Shown: positions 32,827-41,829 of the stretch, one piece after another
How the letters are laid out: each line of letters begins with the position of its first letter
Numbering within the stretch: the stretch's first letter is position 1
NCBI GenBank assembly: GCA_036245525.1
Contig: BTPG01000004.1
Location: 214,748,057 to 214,812,056, forward strand
Length of the DNA stretch: 64,000 nt
Source of the DNA: Semisulcospira habei
Taxonomy: Eukaryota > Mollusca > Gastropoda > Semisulcospiridae
Direction: 5' to 3'
Made by a program: the position numbers and the translations under genes
Notes under the pieces: model-generated
The model's database searches: none
What the model saw: only the letters and a program-made list of their open reading frames with translations
What the model was told of the DNA's origin: nothing

Positions 32827-32895
32827 GCAAAAACGTCTCGCGCGACTGTCCAAAGAAAGGTAGAATAAATCTAAAACCAGGGTTTGGTAGAGACT

Positions 32896-33002
32896 ATACT
32901 GATGCATCTTAGGACAAAGCCAGATTTCAAAACTCGAATCGACGCAGTAGCAGTTCCAGTTTGAAAAAAGTGACACATTGTTTCGTATTAGGCACCATTT
33001 GC
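32896..33002. repeat. 107-bp target-site duplication, left copy
   Basis: Begins ATACTGATGCATCTTAGGAC and ends GGCACCATTTGC. It is repeated at 36274-36380 with a single difference (GTTTCG here, GTTTCA there). Confidence 0.95.
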
Positions 33003-36000
33003 AGGCGGGAGCACTGGTCTTCACATGGCACTCAACTCTCACAGCTGGCTCCAGGTCCTTTACCTAGCCACACCCCGGTAACCGCTTCTGCTGGCGGGCG
33101 AAACGTTGTGAGGGGCTGACGCGTCTCTCAGTCAGTTGAAATACTTGGAGAGGAGACGGGCGCCGCCAAGTTCGCCTAAGCCCATTGAAAGGACTGATGG
33201 ACAAGCAACAGAATAAGAATAACATGCCGGATCGGTCGGGGCCCGGATCACCAACGACCGCGCACCCCATTGGAGGTCTCCAGGGTGGGGGCGACAAGTG
33301 TGTTACTGGAACCAAACCCACCATCAAGCTGCCCACGCAAGGAATAACTATCGGAACTTGGAACGTTCGCACACTCTACCAGTGCGGCAAAGTGAAGGAA
33401 CTCACCCACGAGTTGAAGCGCTATCGCTGGGACATTGTAGGACTTGCAGAAGTTCGATGGACAGGCTTCGGAGAAACAACAACAGATGAAGGCCATAAAA
33501 TCTGGTTCAGCGGAAAAGAAACCAAGCACGAACATGGCGTAGCTTTTATCGTAAGGAAAGAGGTGGCTGGAACTGTCATCAGCTGCACCCCCGTGTCAAG
33601 CAGACTAATCTCCATCCGCATCTCCGCCCGACCGCACAACATCACTATCATTCAAGTATACGCTCCAACAGCAGATCATGATGATGAAGAATTAGAAGAA
33701 TTTTACGAACAACTGGACAACATCATCAAGAAAACACCTAAGAAAGACATTCTGACTGTCCTCGGTGACTGGAATGCAAAGATCGGCCCTGACGCCTACC
33801 AACAATGGGCAGGAACAGCTGGCAAGTTTGGCCTTGGAGAAACAAACGACAGAGGCCTGCGACTTTTAGAGTTCGCACAGAGTCACCGTCTCACCGTTGC
33901 TAATACCCTCCATCCACACAAGAAGTCAAGAACAGTGACATGGCAATCGCCAGAAGGCCTGGTCCATAACCAGATTGACTTCATCTTGCTGCCTCGACGA
34001 TTCAAATCCAGCGTTAACAAAGCACAAACGAGGTCCTTTCCTGGCGCTGATATTGGCAGCGACCACAACCTCGTCCTTACTAGCCTCAAGTTGAAGCTGG
34101 CATTGAAACGAGATAGCAAGAGCCCTCGCATCAGATTCGACCTCCAGAAGCTAAAAGACCCGGAAGTAGAAGAGCTCTTCCAAGCCAAGGTGGGAGGCAG
34201 ATTTGCAGCCTTGGCTACTTTGGACTGTGACGTAGACACCCTTGCTGGAAATATAAAAGAGGTGTTACTTTCTACAGCAGAAGAAGTGCTGGGGAAGCAG
34301 AGGAAGCGCAAACAGCCCTGGGTCACCGATGACATCCTCGATCTCTGTGATGAGAGGAGAGCCTGGAAGAAAAAGAGAGGCCAGGACCTCACATCAGCAA
34401 ACAAGTACAGACTTGTCAACAAGAAGATCAGGAAGAGGATGAAAGAAGCCAAAGAAGATTGGATTGAAGACCAGTGTTGTAGCGTGGAAGAGGGCATGGC
34501 AAACGGCAACAGCAAGAAGGCTTATGAAACGCTAAGGACCCTCACCAAGACTCAACAGCGAACAGCCACAGTCATCGAAGACAGCAGCGGCCAACTCCTT
34601 ACGGAAAACACTGCTGTACTAAACAGATGGACTGAGTACTGCCGAGACTTGTATAACTACAAGGCTGAGCCAGACACCAGCATCCTCCAAAACAACCAGG
34701 CTGGGGCCAGGAAGGCTGAAGACCTGCCAGTGTTAGCTGAAGAGGTGGAAGCAGCCGTACGCGGCCTGAAGGGAGGAAAGTCTCCAGGTGTAGACAACGT
34801 ACCTGCTGAACTGTTGAAACATGGAGGAGAAGTAACAACGAAGGTCCTCACTACACTCTGTCAAAAGATCTGGGAGCAAAAGAAATGGCCAGTAGAATGG
34901 ACACAGTCTCTAGTGATCCCGCTCCCCAAGAAAGGAAACCTGAAACAGTGCCAGAACTACAGAACTATCAGTCTGATAAGTCACCCTAGCAAAGTAATGC
35001 TTAGAATCATTCTCAACCGCCTCAAAACTTTCGCCGAGGAACTGCTGGCAGAAGAACAGGCTGGCTTCAGAGTTGGAAGAAGCACTGTAGAGCAGATTTT
35101 CAACTGCCGCGTCCTGATCGAGAAACATCTGCAGCATCAGCGCGAACTCTACCACAACTTCATTGATTTCAGGAAAGCATTTGATCGCGTCTGGCACGAC
35201 GGACTCTGGCAAGTCATGAGATCGTTCAACATAGAGGAGGGACTGATCCAAATGATAGAAGCGCTTTACAAGAACGCCTGCAGCGCGGTTCTACTTAACA
35301 ATCAGTCAGGCGAGTTCTTCAGGACGACGATCGGTGTCCGTCAAGGATGCCTGCTCTCTCCTGTCCTTTTCAACATATTCCTGGAGAAGATCATGCAGGA
35401 AACCCTCCACGACCACCATACTTCAATCTCTATTGGTGGCAGATCCCTGTGCAATCTTCGATTCGCAGACGACATTGACCTCATGGCAGGCAGCAATAGT
35501 GAGCTCCAAAACCTGACAGACAAACTTTCAAGTAGCGCAGGGTCTTATGGCATGGAGATCAGTACGGATAAAAGCAAAGTGATGATCAACACAAGCGACA
35601 GCAGCAGCAACATTCACATGAACGGCCAGAAGCTAGAAGAGGTCAATAGCTTCAAGTACTTGGGAGCCACCCTGTCCAAAGACGGTAGTTGCATAGCAGA
35701 GATCCGTATCAGGATAGGTACAGCAACATCCGCAATGGCCAGGCTGGACAGGATATGGCGAAGTAACTCCATCAGCTTCACCATCAAGTACAGGCTTTAC
35801 AAGTCCCTCGTAGTGTCTATTCTGCTCTACGGCTGTGAGACTTGGACACTGCTTGCAGACTCAGAAAAGAAAATCCAGGCCTTTGAGAACAAGTGCCTGA
35901 GGAAGTTGCTCCGCATCTCGTACCGCGAGCACAAGACCAACGAATATGTACGGAGCATCGTCACTTCCCTGGTGGGCCCACATGAACCCCTTCTGGCAAC

Positions 36001-36273
36001 CGTGAAACGGCGCAAGCTTGCTTGGTTTGGCCACGTGACCCGACACAACACCTTGTCCAAGACTATCCTCCAAGGCACTCTCGAAGGAAGTCGTCGGCGA
36101 GGTCGTCAGAGAAAGAGTTGGGTCGCAAACATAAAAGAATGGACCGAACTCGAGATGCCAGACTTGCTTGCCACCGCCCAAAATAGAACTCAGTGGAGAG
36201 CACTGTCTGTTGCTGCTGCCTTTCAGTCCCCCCAACGCCCAGTTCGGGCAAGGGACTGATGATGATGATGATG
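33003..36273 (+). mobile_element. RTE-like LINE with intact ORF and 107-bp target-site duplication
   Basis: A 3271-bp element bounded exactly by the two copies of a 107-bp duplication. It has a 5' UTR of about 194 bp, one ORF, and a (GAT)n tail (TGATGATGATGATGATG) that starts at the stop codon. Single-ORF organisation, an endonuclease-RT layout and a short-repeat tail fit the RTE-like group. It is a different family from copies 1 and 2 (tail GAT versus TAAG, diverged protein). One mismatch in 107 bp and an unbroken ORF point to a recent insertion. Confidence 0.93.
33197..36259 (+). CDS. Intact endonuclease-reverse transcriptase of the RTE-like LINE
   Basis: The ATG at 33197 is the first in the frame after the 5' UTR (an in-frame TTG at 33185 is less likely). 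The product is 1020 residues. The apurinic-endonuclease-like domain (about residues 50-300) has IGTWNVRTLYQCG, AEVRWTG, QVYAPTADHDDEE, LGDWNAKIG (about residue 189), HNQIDFILL and GSDHNLVL. RT (about 520-800) has SPGVDNVPAELL, QAGFRVGRSTVEQI, NFIDFRKAFDRVW (about residue 659), GVRQGCLLSPVLFNIF and RFADDIDLM (about residue 755). The C-terminal domain includes LYGCETWTLL and RRRGRQRKSWVANIKEW. No stop or frameshift was found. The role is to nick target DNA and reverse-transcribe the element RNA in the nucleus. Confidence 0.93.
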   Translation: MDKQQNKNNMPDRSGPGSPTTAHPIGGLQGGGDKCVTGTKPTIKLPTQGITIGTWNVRTLYQCGKVKELTHELKRYRWDIVGLAEVRWTGFGETTTDEGHKIWFSGKETKHEHGVAFIVRKEVAGTVISCTPVSSRLISIRISARPHNITIIQVYAPTADHDDEELEEFYEQLDNIIKKTPKKDILTVLGDWNAKIGPDAYQQWAGTAGKFGLGETNDRGLRLLEFAQSHRLTVANTLHPHKKSRTVTWQSPEGLVHNQIDFILLPRRFKSSVNKAQTRSFPGADIGSDHNLVLTSLKLKLALKRDSKSPRIRFDLQKLKDPEVEELFQAKVGGRFAALATLDCDVDTLAGNIKEVLLSTAEEVLGKQRKRKQPWVTDDILDLCDERRAWKKKRGQDLTSANKYRLVNKKIRKRMKEAKEDWIEDQCCSVEEGMANGNSKKAYETLRTLTKTQQRTATVIEDSSGQLLTENTAVLNRWTEYCRDLYNYKAEPDTSILQNNQAGARKAEDLPVLAEEVEAAVRGLKGGKSPGVDNVPAELLKHGGEVTTKVLTTLCQKIWEQKKWPVEWTQSLVIPLPKKGNLKQCQNYRTISLISHPSKVMLRIILNRLKTFAEELLAEEQAGFRVGRSTVEQIFNCRVLIEKHLQHQRELYHNFIDFRKAFDRVWHDGLWQVMRSFNIEEGLIQMIEALYKNACSAVLLNNQSGEFFRTTIGVRQGCLLSPVLFNIFLEKIMQETLHDHHTSISIGGRSLCNLRFADDIDLMAGSNSELQNLTDKLSSSAGSYGMEISTDKSKVMINTSDSSSNIHMNGQKLEEVNSFKYLGATLSKDGSCIAEIRIRIGTATSAMARLDRIWRSNSISFTIKYRLYKSLVVSILLYGCETWTLLADSEKKIQAFENKCLRKLLRISYREHKTNEYVRSIVTSLVGPHEPLLATVKRRKLAWFGHVTRHNTLSKTILQGTLEGSRRRGRQRKSWVANIKEWTELEMPDLLATAQNRTQWRALSVAAAFQSPQRPVRARD

Positions 36274-36380
36274 ATACTGATGCATCTTAGGACAAAGCCA
36301 GATTTCAAAACTCGAATCGACGCAGTAGCAGTTCCAGTTTGAAAAAAGTGACACATTGTTTCATATTAGGCACCATTTGC
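36274..36380. repeat. 107-bp target-site duplication, right copy
   Basis: Same as 32896-33002 except one base. Its end lies in the loop-side arm of the palindrome at 36358-36392. Confidence 0.95.
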
Positions 36381-36392
36381 CTAATATGAAAC
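36358..36392. repeat. Perfect 15-bp inverted repeat at the LINE target site
   Basis: GTTTCATATTAGGCA and its complement TGCCTAATATGAAAC are separated by 5 nt. In the left duplication only the first arm is present, so the LINE broke the palindrome. Confidence 0.9.
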
Positions 36393-37190
36393 ACTAGGTC
36401 TCCTATTATGAAACAGTGTGATTGTGTCCTTTTTACAAGTTTCACTTGCATTTTGTTGGAAAATTAAGGCATGAGAGATGGTTAGCACACATTATAGGCT
36501 CATTTAACATTGAAAGTGAGTTAAATATAATGAGGCATCCGCCACTGGTCCACTTTTGGTCCATCCATCCATCATCCTGTGTATCTAATTGTGACAGATT
36601 TTATCATTTTGAATTTCTGACAGACCATCAGAGCCACAGACTTCTAATTTGGCACAGTGATCATGTTTGACAATAGCTTTGATTGCCACTTGCGCTGACC
36701 TCCATGAAAGGTCAAGGTTACAAAGGTCAATCAACGGGAAATTTTTGAAAGAAACTAGTTATACAACGAGAAAACTGATGATACACATTTTGTTTGCAGC
36801 TCTACTAAGTTAACCTCTCGTTAAGGTCACAGGTCATGGGAAGTAAGAAGGCTTTTATTTTAGGTTGTCGCTATTACAGGTAGTTCGTATGTGAACTTTG
36901 CAGTAAGACCCCAGTAGAAATGTTTTGCTAAGGGTTACACTGTCTATGCATATTAATTTTATTGGATCCTTCAAAGGGTCAGCAAGTGCGTTGAAAATGT
37001 TCTATGTATGGGGGAATAAAAGTTACTGTATTTAGTTTTTCCACCTCAGAAGTAAAACTTGATAAAAGCTAGCATTATCGACACAGGTTTATGTACATAA
37101 TCAGAAGCAAATTCAGGGGGCGAGGGATGTTCCAAGGAGCACGGCTCTCAGGATATTTTTTTAATGTATAATTTTCCATTTTGGAACGTT
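36393..37190. other. Unrecognised AT-rich stretch
   Basis: Contains a reversed copy of the GTTTCATAATAGG motif (36402-36414) and GGTCAAGGTTACAAAGGTCA-type sequence similar in flavour to the array at 38040-38720. No gene is seen. Confidence 0.6.
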
Positions 37191-37217
37191 TGGACCCCCC
37201 CCCCCTCCCCCTCAACT

Positions 37218-37220
<3 letters not shown>

Positions 37221-37304
<84 letters not shown>
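37221..37304. repeat. (CA)n microsatellite
   Basis: About 84 bp of CA preceded by a C-run. Confidence 0.98.
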
Positions 37305-37306
<2 letters not shown>

Positions 37307-37647
37307 CCGCACCTCTTCTTGGAAATTGTAACCGGTCCGTCGGGTGATTTTCTGCCATTGGTGAAAAGGTCTCCAGACTTCTCTCCCCCTTCCCGCGACC
37401 TCCCACCCGCACTAACACCAGCACCACCCGCCCTTCGTTTGATAGCCAACAAGGTTTGCTCTTGGAACAAGTATTTAGCCCCACTCCCTCCCCGCAGACA
37501 GTAATGCGTCATTTTGTCTGTCTGAAAGCATTCCCAACAACTGTGCGCGTCATCTTGAAGTGATGTAGCGACATAAACCTGGTTTTCGACATATCTATTT
37601 TATTCTCTTTACTACCACTGGACGCAAATATTGCTCTGAAATCTTTC

Positions 37648-37861
37648 TTAACTCATTCTACCGCAGACACACCACATCAAGATAAGGATCGACCATGATA
37701 GTTCAAGGGTGATGCCAGAATAGCTTGGCGCCTATGGGCGCCAAGCTATTCTGGCATCACCCTTGAACTATCATGGTTGATCTGTGTCCTGCACTGCAAT
37801 GCAGTCTTCAGAGGACAAGGGCAAAATTTGGGGATTTCGGTGTTGGGGTAGAATGAGTTAA
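37648..37861. mobile_element. Palindromic TTAA element, family A (copy A13)
   Basis: 214 bp with TTAA ends, TTAACTCATTCTACCGC and GGGGTAGAATGAGTTAA. Perfect core around TTGGCGCCTATGGGCGCCAA. Confidence 0.9.
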
Positions 37862-38025
37862 TACAGTCCCAAGAAACCCCAAACGTCAAATAAATATATG
37901 TCCGTTGTGTCAGCAAGAGCCAAAATCGCCATGAGCCCCCACACCCGCGATCGCGCGAGGCTCATGAGGACCTATTTGTCTTCCAGATGGATCCTATTGA
38001 GAGTTCTCGGCTGTGAAGGGGTTAA
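37858..38025. mobile_element. Family B element abutting A13, hairpin partly decayed
   Basis: Starts at the right TTAA of A13 and ends CGGCTGTGAAGGGGTTAA. The core (GCAAGAGCCAAAATCGCCAT and GGCTCATGAGGACC) is degenerate. Confidence 0.6.
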
Positions 38026-38039
38026 GTGAAAATATCATC

Positions 38040-38720
38040 AAGCAAATTTTGGAAAAAAATCGGGCCTGTGGTTTCAGAGATATTGCTTGCACAAAGGCTC
38101 ACACAAATATGGCCTCTACGACCTTCGCATTGCAGGTCGTAAATTCATTCTGTTAAAGACATCACGTGTGAGGGTAAAGCACCATTTCTTAAACATTCAG
38201 AGCAAATCAGTACAGTGGTTTCAGAGGTATTCTCTACTCAATAATCTGCAAAACAGATATGGCAACTATGACCCTGACCTTGAGGTAGAGGCGCAGTTAC
38301 GATTGATAGCAGTGTGTGATATGGTAAAATTCTATTATCTAAAATTTGGATTGAATATGCCCAATGGTTATTGAGATACTGCCTAGCACACAATTCTGCC
38401 AAAACAAATATGACCGTTGTGACCTTGGCCTTTAAGGCAGTGCAAAGATTCTGGTGTGCAATACTCTGTATCATCACAAAATATCACAATTTGCCATTTG
38501 GATCACATCGTTTCGGTGTTTACAGTAACATTGCCTGGACAATGGCATACATAGCAAATGTAGCCGTTGTGACCTTGACCTTGACAAAAGTGACATGATC
38601 CTGGTGTGGGATACTCTGTATTGAGAAAAAGTATCAACATCTGAAATTTAGAACAAACTGGCTGGATGGTTTCCGATATATACGCTAGACAAACACTGCT
38701 CCTTATATAAAACACTGTTC
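38040..38720. repeat. Degenerate satellite-like tandem repeat, period about 180 bp
   Basis: At least three units contain ACAAATATGACCGTTGTGAC, CTTGACCTTTAAGG-like, GATTCTGGTGTGCAATACTC and TGGTTTCAGAGATATT-like segments in the same order. Divergence is high. Short open frames across it are not conserved between units. Confidence 0.7.
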
Positions 38721-38721
38721 T

Positions 38722-38770
38722 AAATATGAAACACGTTTCATGTTAGGTGTTCTTTGTGTTTCATAATAGG
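38722..38770. repeat. Cluster of TGTTTCATAATAGG-type motifs
   Basis: AAATATGAAACAC (reverse), GTTTCATGTTAGG and GTTTCATAATAGG within 50 bp. The same motif is at 36358-36414 and 39742-39772. Confidence 0.7.
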
Positions 38771-38923
38771 AACAAGATACCTCTCCAGTAAAATGCGTGC
38801 CTTCAAAACAAAAAAAAAAGAGAACCAAACAAATGCCGCTGGTTATCTGATCTCCGAAAACTGCTCTTCATGACAAGAGTGGCTTTTTTTTTTTAATCAC
38901 AAAACTGAATGCTGATTAAGAGC

Positions 38924-39554
38924 TGTTCTTAATTAGACGAACTTTTGATCGGCAAACCTAGATCGGAGAAGATCGGCGATCTTTTGGTTTGTTTCTTAAT
39001 TGAGGTTGAACGAACCTAGGCGAACTTCAGCAAATCATGTGTGCCATGGTTCTCTTTCTCAACTGAAGTGCTTGATTCGGCGTACTTACTGTCTGCGAAG
39101 GTGTTCAAAATGGCTGCCGCTATGCCGCTTCGCGATTTGAACGATGTTTGTTTTTGTACTCCTTGCAGTAGCGACCTCACAAACAGCGTTTGGTGGTAAA
39201 AGAGCAAGACCTCCCACAAAAAAAAAAAAAAAAAAAAAAATAGGTCTTGTTCTTCGCACGAGTGAAATATCGCCGTCCGCCATATTTGTTTGTATCGGTG
39301 ACTATCTTCTTATCTCCAACGCAGAAGAGGATAAACGTTTTGACCAATCAGAGAAAAGGTTCGCCTTGCTTTGCTCAACACGTTGAGCGAACGTTTTCCG
39401 ACAGCGAACTATCGTTTGCCGAGGTTCGTGAACTACTTCGAACTAGGTTCGCCGTATCTTTAGATCGTCCAATTAAGAACCAACCTGGTTCGCCCGAGAT
39501 CGTGAACTCTAGATCGTCAGAGTTCGCGAACTAAAGTTCGTTTAATTAAGAACA
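38924..39554. mobile_element. Non-autonomous TIR element (631 bp), family O
   Basis: Terminal inverted repeats TGTTCTTAATTAGACGAACT and, complemented from the right end, TGTTCTTAATTAAACGAACT. Many subterminal GTTCGC/GCGAAC and GATCG motifs occur in both orientations. A poly-A run is inside (39219-39240). No transposase frame is seen. The target duplication is not clear. Confidence 0.7.
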
Positions 39555-39741
39555 TGCTTTAGGTGTTTCAAAATGGCAAAAAAATAAGAAGCAGAAGGGT
39601 CAAAAATAACATTTTCTCGGCGTGTTTTCGTTTTCATCAGGCCTGACATTCTTGTACTGTAAATAAGGCTCACTGAAGTAGCTCTATATTACTGCATAGG
39701 CGGAATTTGGAACAGTTATTCCGTTTCGCCGGGAGCAAGGT

Positions 39742-39772
39742 GTTTCATAATAGGCACTGTTTCATAATCGGG
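39742..39772. repeat. Two GTTTCATAATAGG-type motifs
   Basis: GTTTCATAATAGG and GTTTCATAATCGG in tandem, just left of a B element. Confidence 0.7.
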
Positions 39773-39783
39773 GCTCCTCCCCT

Positions 39784-39958
39784 ACGTACATTTTAGTTCC
39801 TGAAATCTTTGTTCATTCAACGAGGAAAAGGCAACCCCGCCCCAGAAACGTGGATACAAATTGGTCTCAGCAAGAGGCATAGATCCTCATGAGCCCCCGC
39901 AGTTTATGTCTCTTGCAGTTGGATCGCGTTCACTTTTTCTCGGCAGTGATGGGGTTAA
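39784..39958. mobile_element. Family B element lacking left end and half the hairpin
   Basis: Contains ACGTACATTTTAGTTCCTGA, then TGGTCTCAGCAAGAGGCATA, a shortened core and CTCGGCAGTGATGGGGTTAA. The right hairpin arm is reduced to TTATGTCTCTTGCAG. Confidence 0.8.
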
Positions 39959-39996
39959 GAATAACAAGTTAATGAACGGCCATGTGACTTCACAGC

Positions 39997-39997
<1 letters not shown>

Positions 39998-40092
<95 letters not shown>
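39998..40092. repeat. (GT)n microsatellite
   Basis: Pure GT, then GT-rich to 40150. Confidence 0.98.
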
Positions 40093-40093
<1 letters not shown>

Positions 40094-40192
40094 TGCGTGC
40101 GCGCCTGCGTGTATCTTTGCATGTGTGTGTCTGAGTGTGATTGTGTATGTACGAGCGCGTTCTCATTTTACATACAGCAATAAAACAAATCT

Positions 40193-40193
<1 letters not shown>

Positions 40194-40272
<79 letters not shown>

Positions 40273-40303
40273 GAGAGAGAGAGAGAGACTGTGAGAGAGA
40301 GAG

Positions 40304-40346
<43 letters not shown>

Positions 40347-40350
40347 GAGA

Positions 40351-40383
<33 letters not shown>

Positions 40384-40395
40384 TGAGAGTGAGGG
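40194..40395. repeat. (AG)n microsatellite with interruptions
   Basis: AG repeats with CTGTGAG and GTGAG interruptions. Confidence 0.98.
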
Positions 40396-40603
40396 AGAGA
40401 GGGTTCCATTTTTCATTGAAGGTTTAAAATACGCATCGTTTGTCAGCTACTGTCAACGTACTCACCTTCACAAAACTTCACAGAAGAAGTTCACGAATAT
40501 TACCGTTTGTCACACTCACGACAGCCGCACCTCCCCTCCGTCCCCCCCCCCCCCCCCCCTTTCCCCCATTCATAAAATTCTTCGGCACTACATCTCTTTT
40601 TTT

Positions 40604-40710
40604 TAACCCTTTCACTGCCGACGACAGCTAAAACATCACCAGCATTCAACACACACAGCAAATACCAGCGAACCGCAAAAGACATAGATCCTCATGAGCC
40701 CCCCCCCCCC
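40604..40710. repeat. Left half of a family B element
   Basis: TTAACCCTTTCACTGCCGAC, then GCAAAAGACATAGATCCTCA with TGAGCCCCC running into a C-tract. The rest of the element is missing. Confidence 0.65.
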
Positions 40711-40987
40711 CCCCCAATGGCACGCAACCCTTTTTTTTTTTCCTTCTTTTTTTCAGAGAATTATCTCCTCATTATCTCCCTGCAAACTACCACGCACATT
40801 TACGTGTGGACCCAATCCATCCCACTCCCTTCCTCATTTATGTCTGTGTTTCCCCACGCAGAGCGGCTGACGGGATTTCTGTGTGTGTCCGAGGTTTCTG
40901 CGTCAAAGTGCATGGCTTTTGCATTTGGCTGCGAAACGGTTATCGCGACGTCTTTAAAAAGGATCGACTTGAGACAAGAGCGCAAAG

Positions 40988-41300
40988 AGTCCGAAATAGC
41001 TCAGGCGGTTAAACGTCGAAGCAGGAGAGCGAAGGGAATCGCCGGGTCGTGAGTTCGAATCCCGTCCCGGCCCCGGTAGCTGGACTCACAATCCAGGGGG
41101 AAAAAAACGGATTTGTTCAATAGCATGTCCGTTAAAAGGTCTTGGTAAATCAAAGTGGCACAGTTGGAGTGCGCCTGAGTTGATCAGTGTTTAGGTCGTA
41201 CTCCATAGGCAATAGATTTCCCTGTCCCCCATAACCCGCCCGTCAGGGCCGTCCATTATCACTTCGGTGCCGTGGACGTTAAACCCCGAACTAATCAAGA
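40988..41300 (+). mobile_element. tRNA-derived SINE, family S2 (copy b, uninterrupted)
   Basis: Head: GAAATAGCTCAGGCGGTTAA (box A region) and GAGTTCGAATCCC (box B). The body has TTGTTCAATAGCATGTCCG, GTTTAGGTCGTACTCCATAG and CCGTCAGGGCCGTCCATTAT. The 3' end is GACGTTAAACCCCGAACTAA. It is the reference for the interrupted copies at 14391-14885 and 55378-57300: its TTAA at 41009-41012 and at 41279-41282 are exactly the two occupied sites there. Confidence 0.88.
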
Positions 41301-41651
41301 GCGCAAGTCAGTCGAAGTCTTTTTATGTATTGCCCAGTTTGGGCACAGTTGGACCCCCTTCTCTGTCGGCGGTCACGAATAGCGCCGCGTCAGAAGCGCC
41401 GACTGCACAACGCGAAGAACGAAGATTTGATTGGGGACAAAATTAGCCGTGCAGAACAGAGGACTTACAAGAGACCATAGGGGCTTGAGGACAGTAGGGG
41501 CATAGGGGCTCGAGGACAGTAGCTTTGACTAATGCAAATCCACTGCGCCACCGCGTGCGCGCCACCGCCGCCTACTAATGCTCAAGACAAAATACGCGGT
41601 GGCGCAGTGGATTTGCATTAGTCAAAGCTACTGTCCTCGAGCCCCTATGCC

Positions 41652-41822
41652 CCTACTGTCCTCGAGCCCCTATGCCCCTACTGTCCCCAGCCCCTATACC
41701 CCTACTGTCCTCGAGCCCCTATGCCCCTACTGTCCTCGAGCCCCTATGCACCTACTGTCCTCGAGCCCCTATGCACCTACTGTCCTCGAGCCCCTATGCC
41801 CCTACTGTCCTCGAGCCCCTAT
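41652..41822. repeat. 25-bp tandem array in the right arm of E2
   Basis: The unit CCTACTGTCCTCGAGCCCCT plus ATGCC is repeated about seven times (starts at 41652, 41677, 41701, 41726, 41751, 41776, 41801). The left arm of E2 has only about two complementary units (41476-41525). Confidence 0.93.
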
Positions 41823-41829
41823 TACTTAC

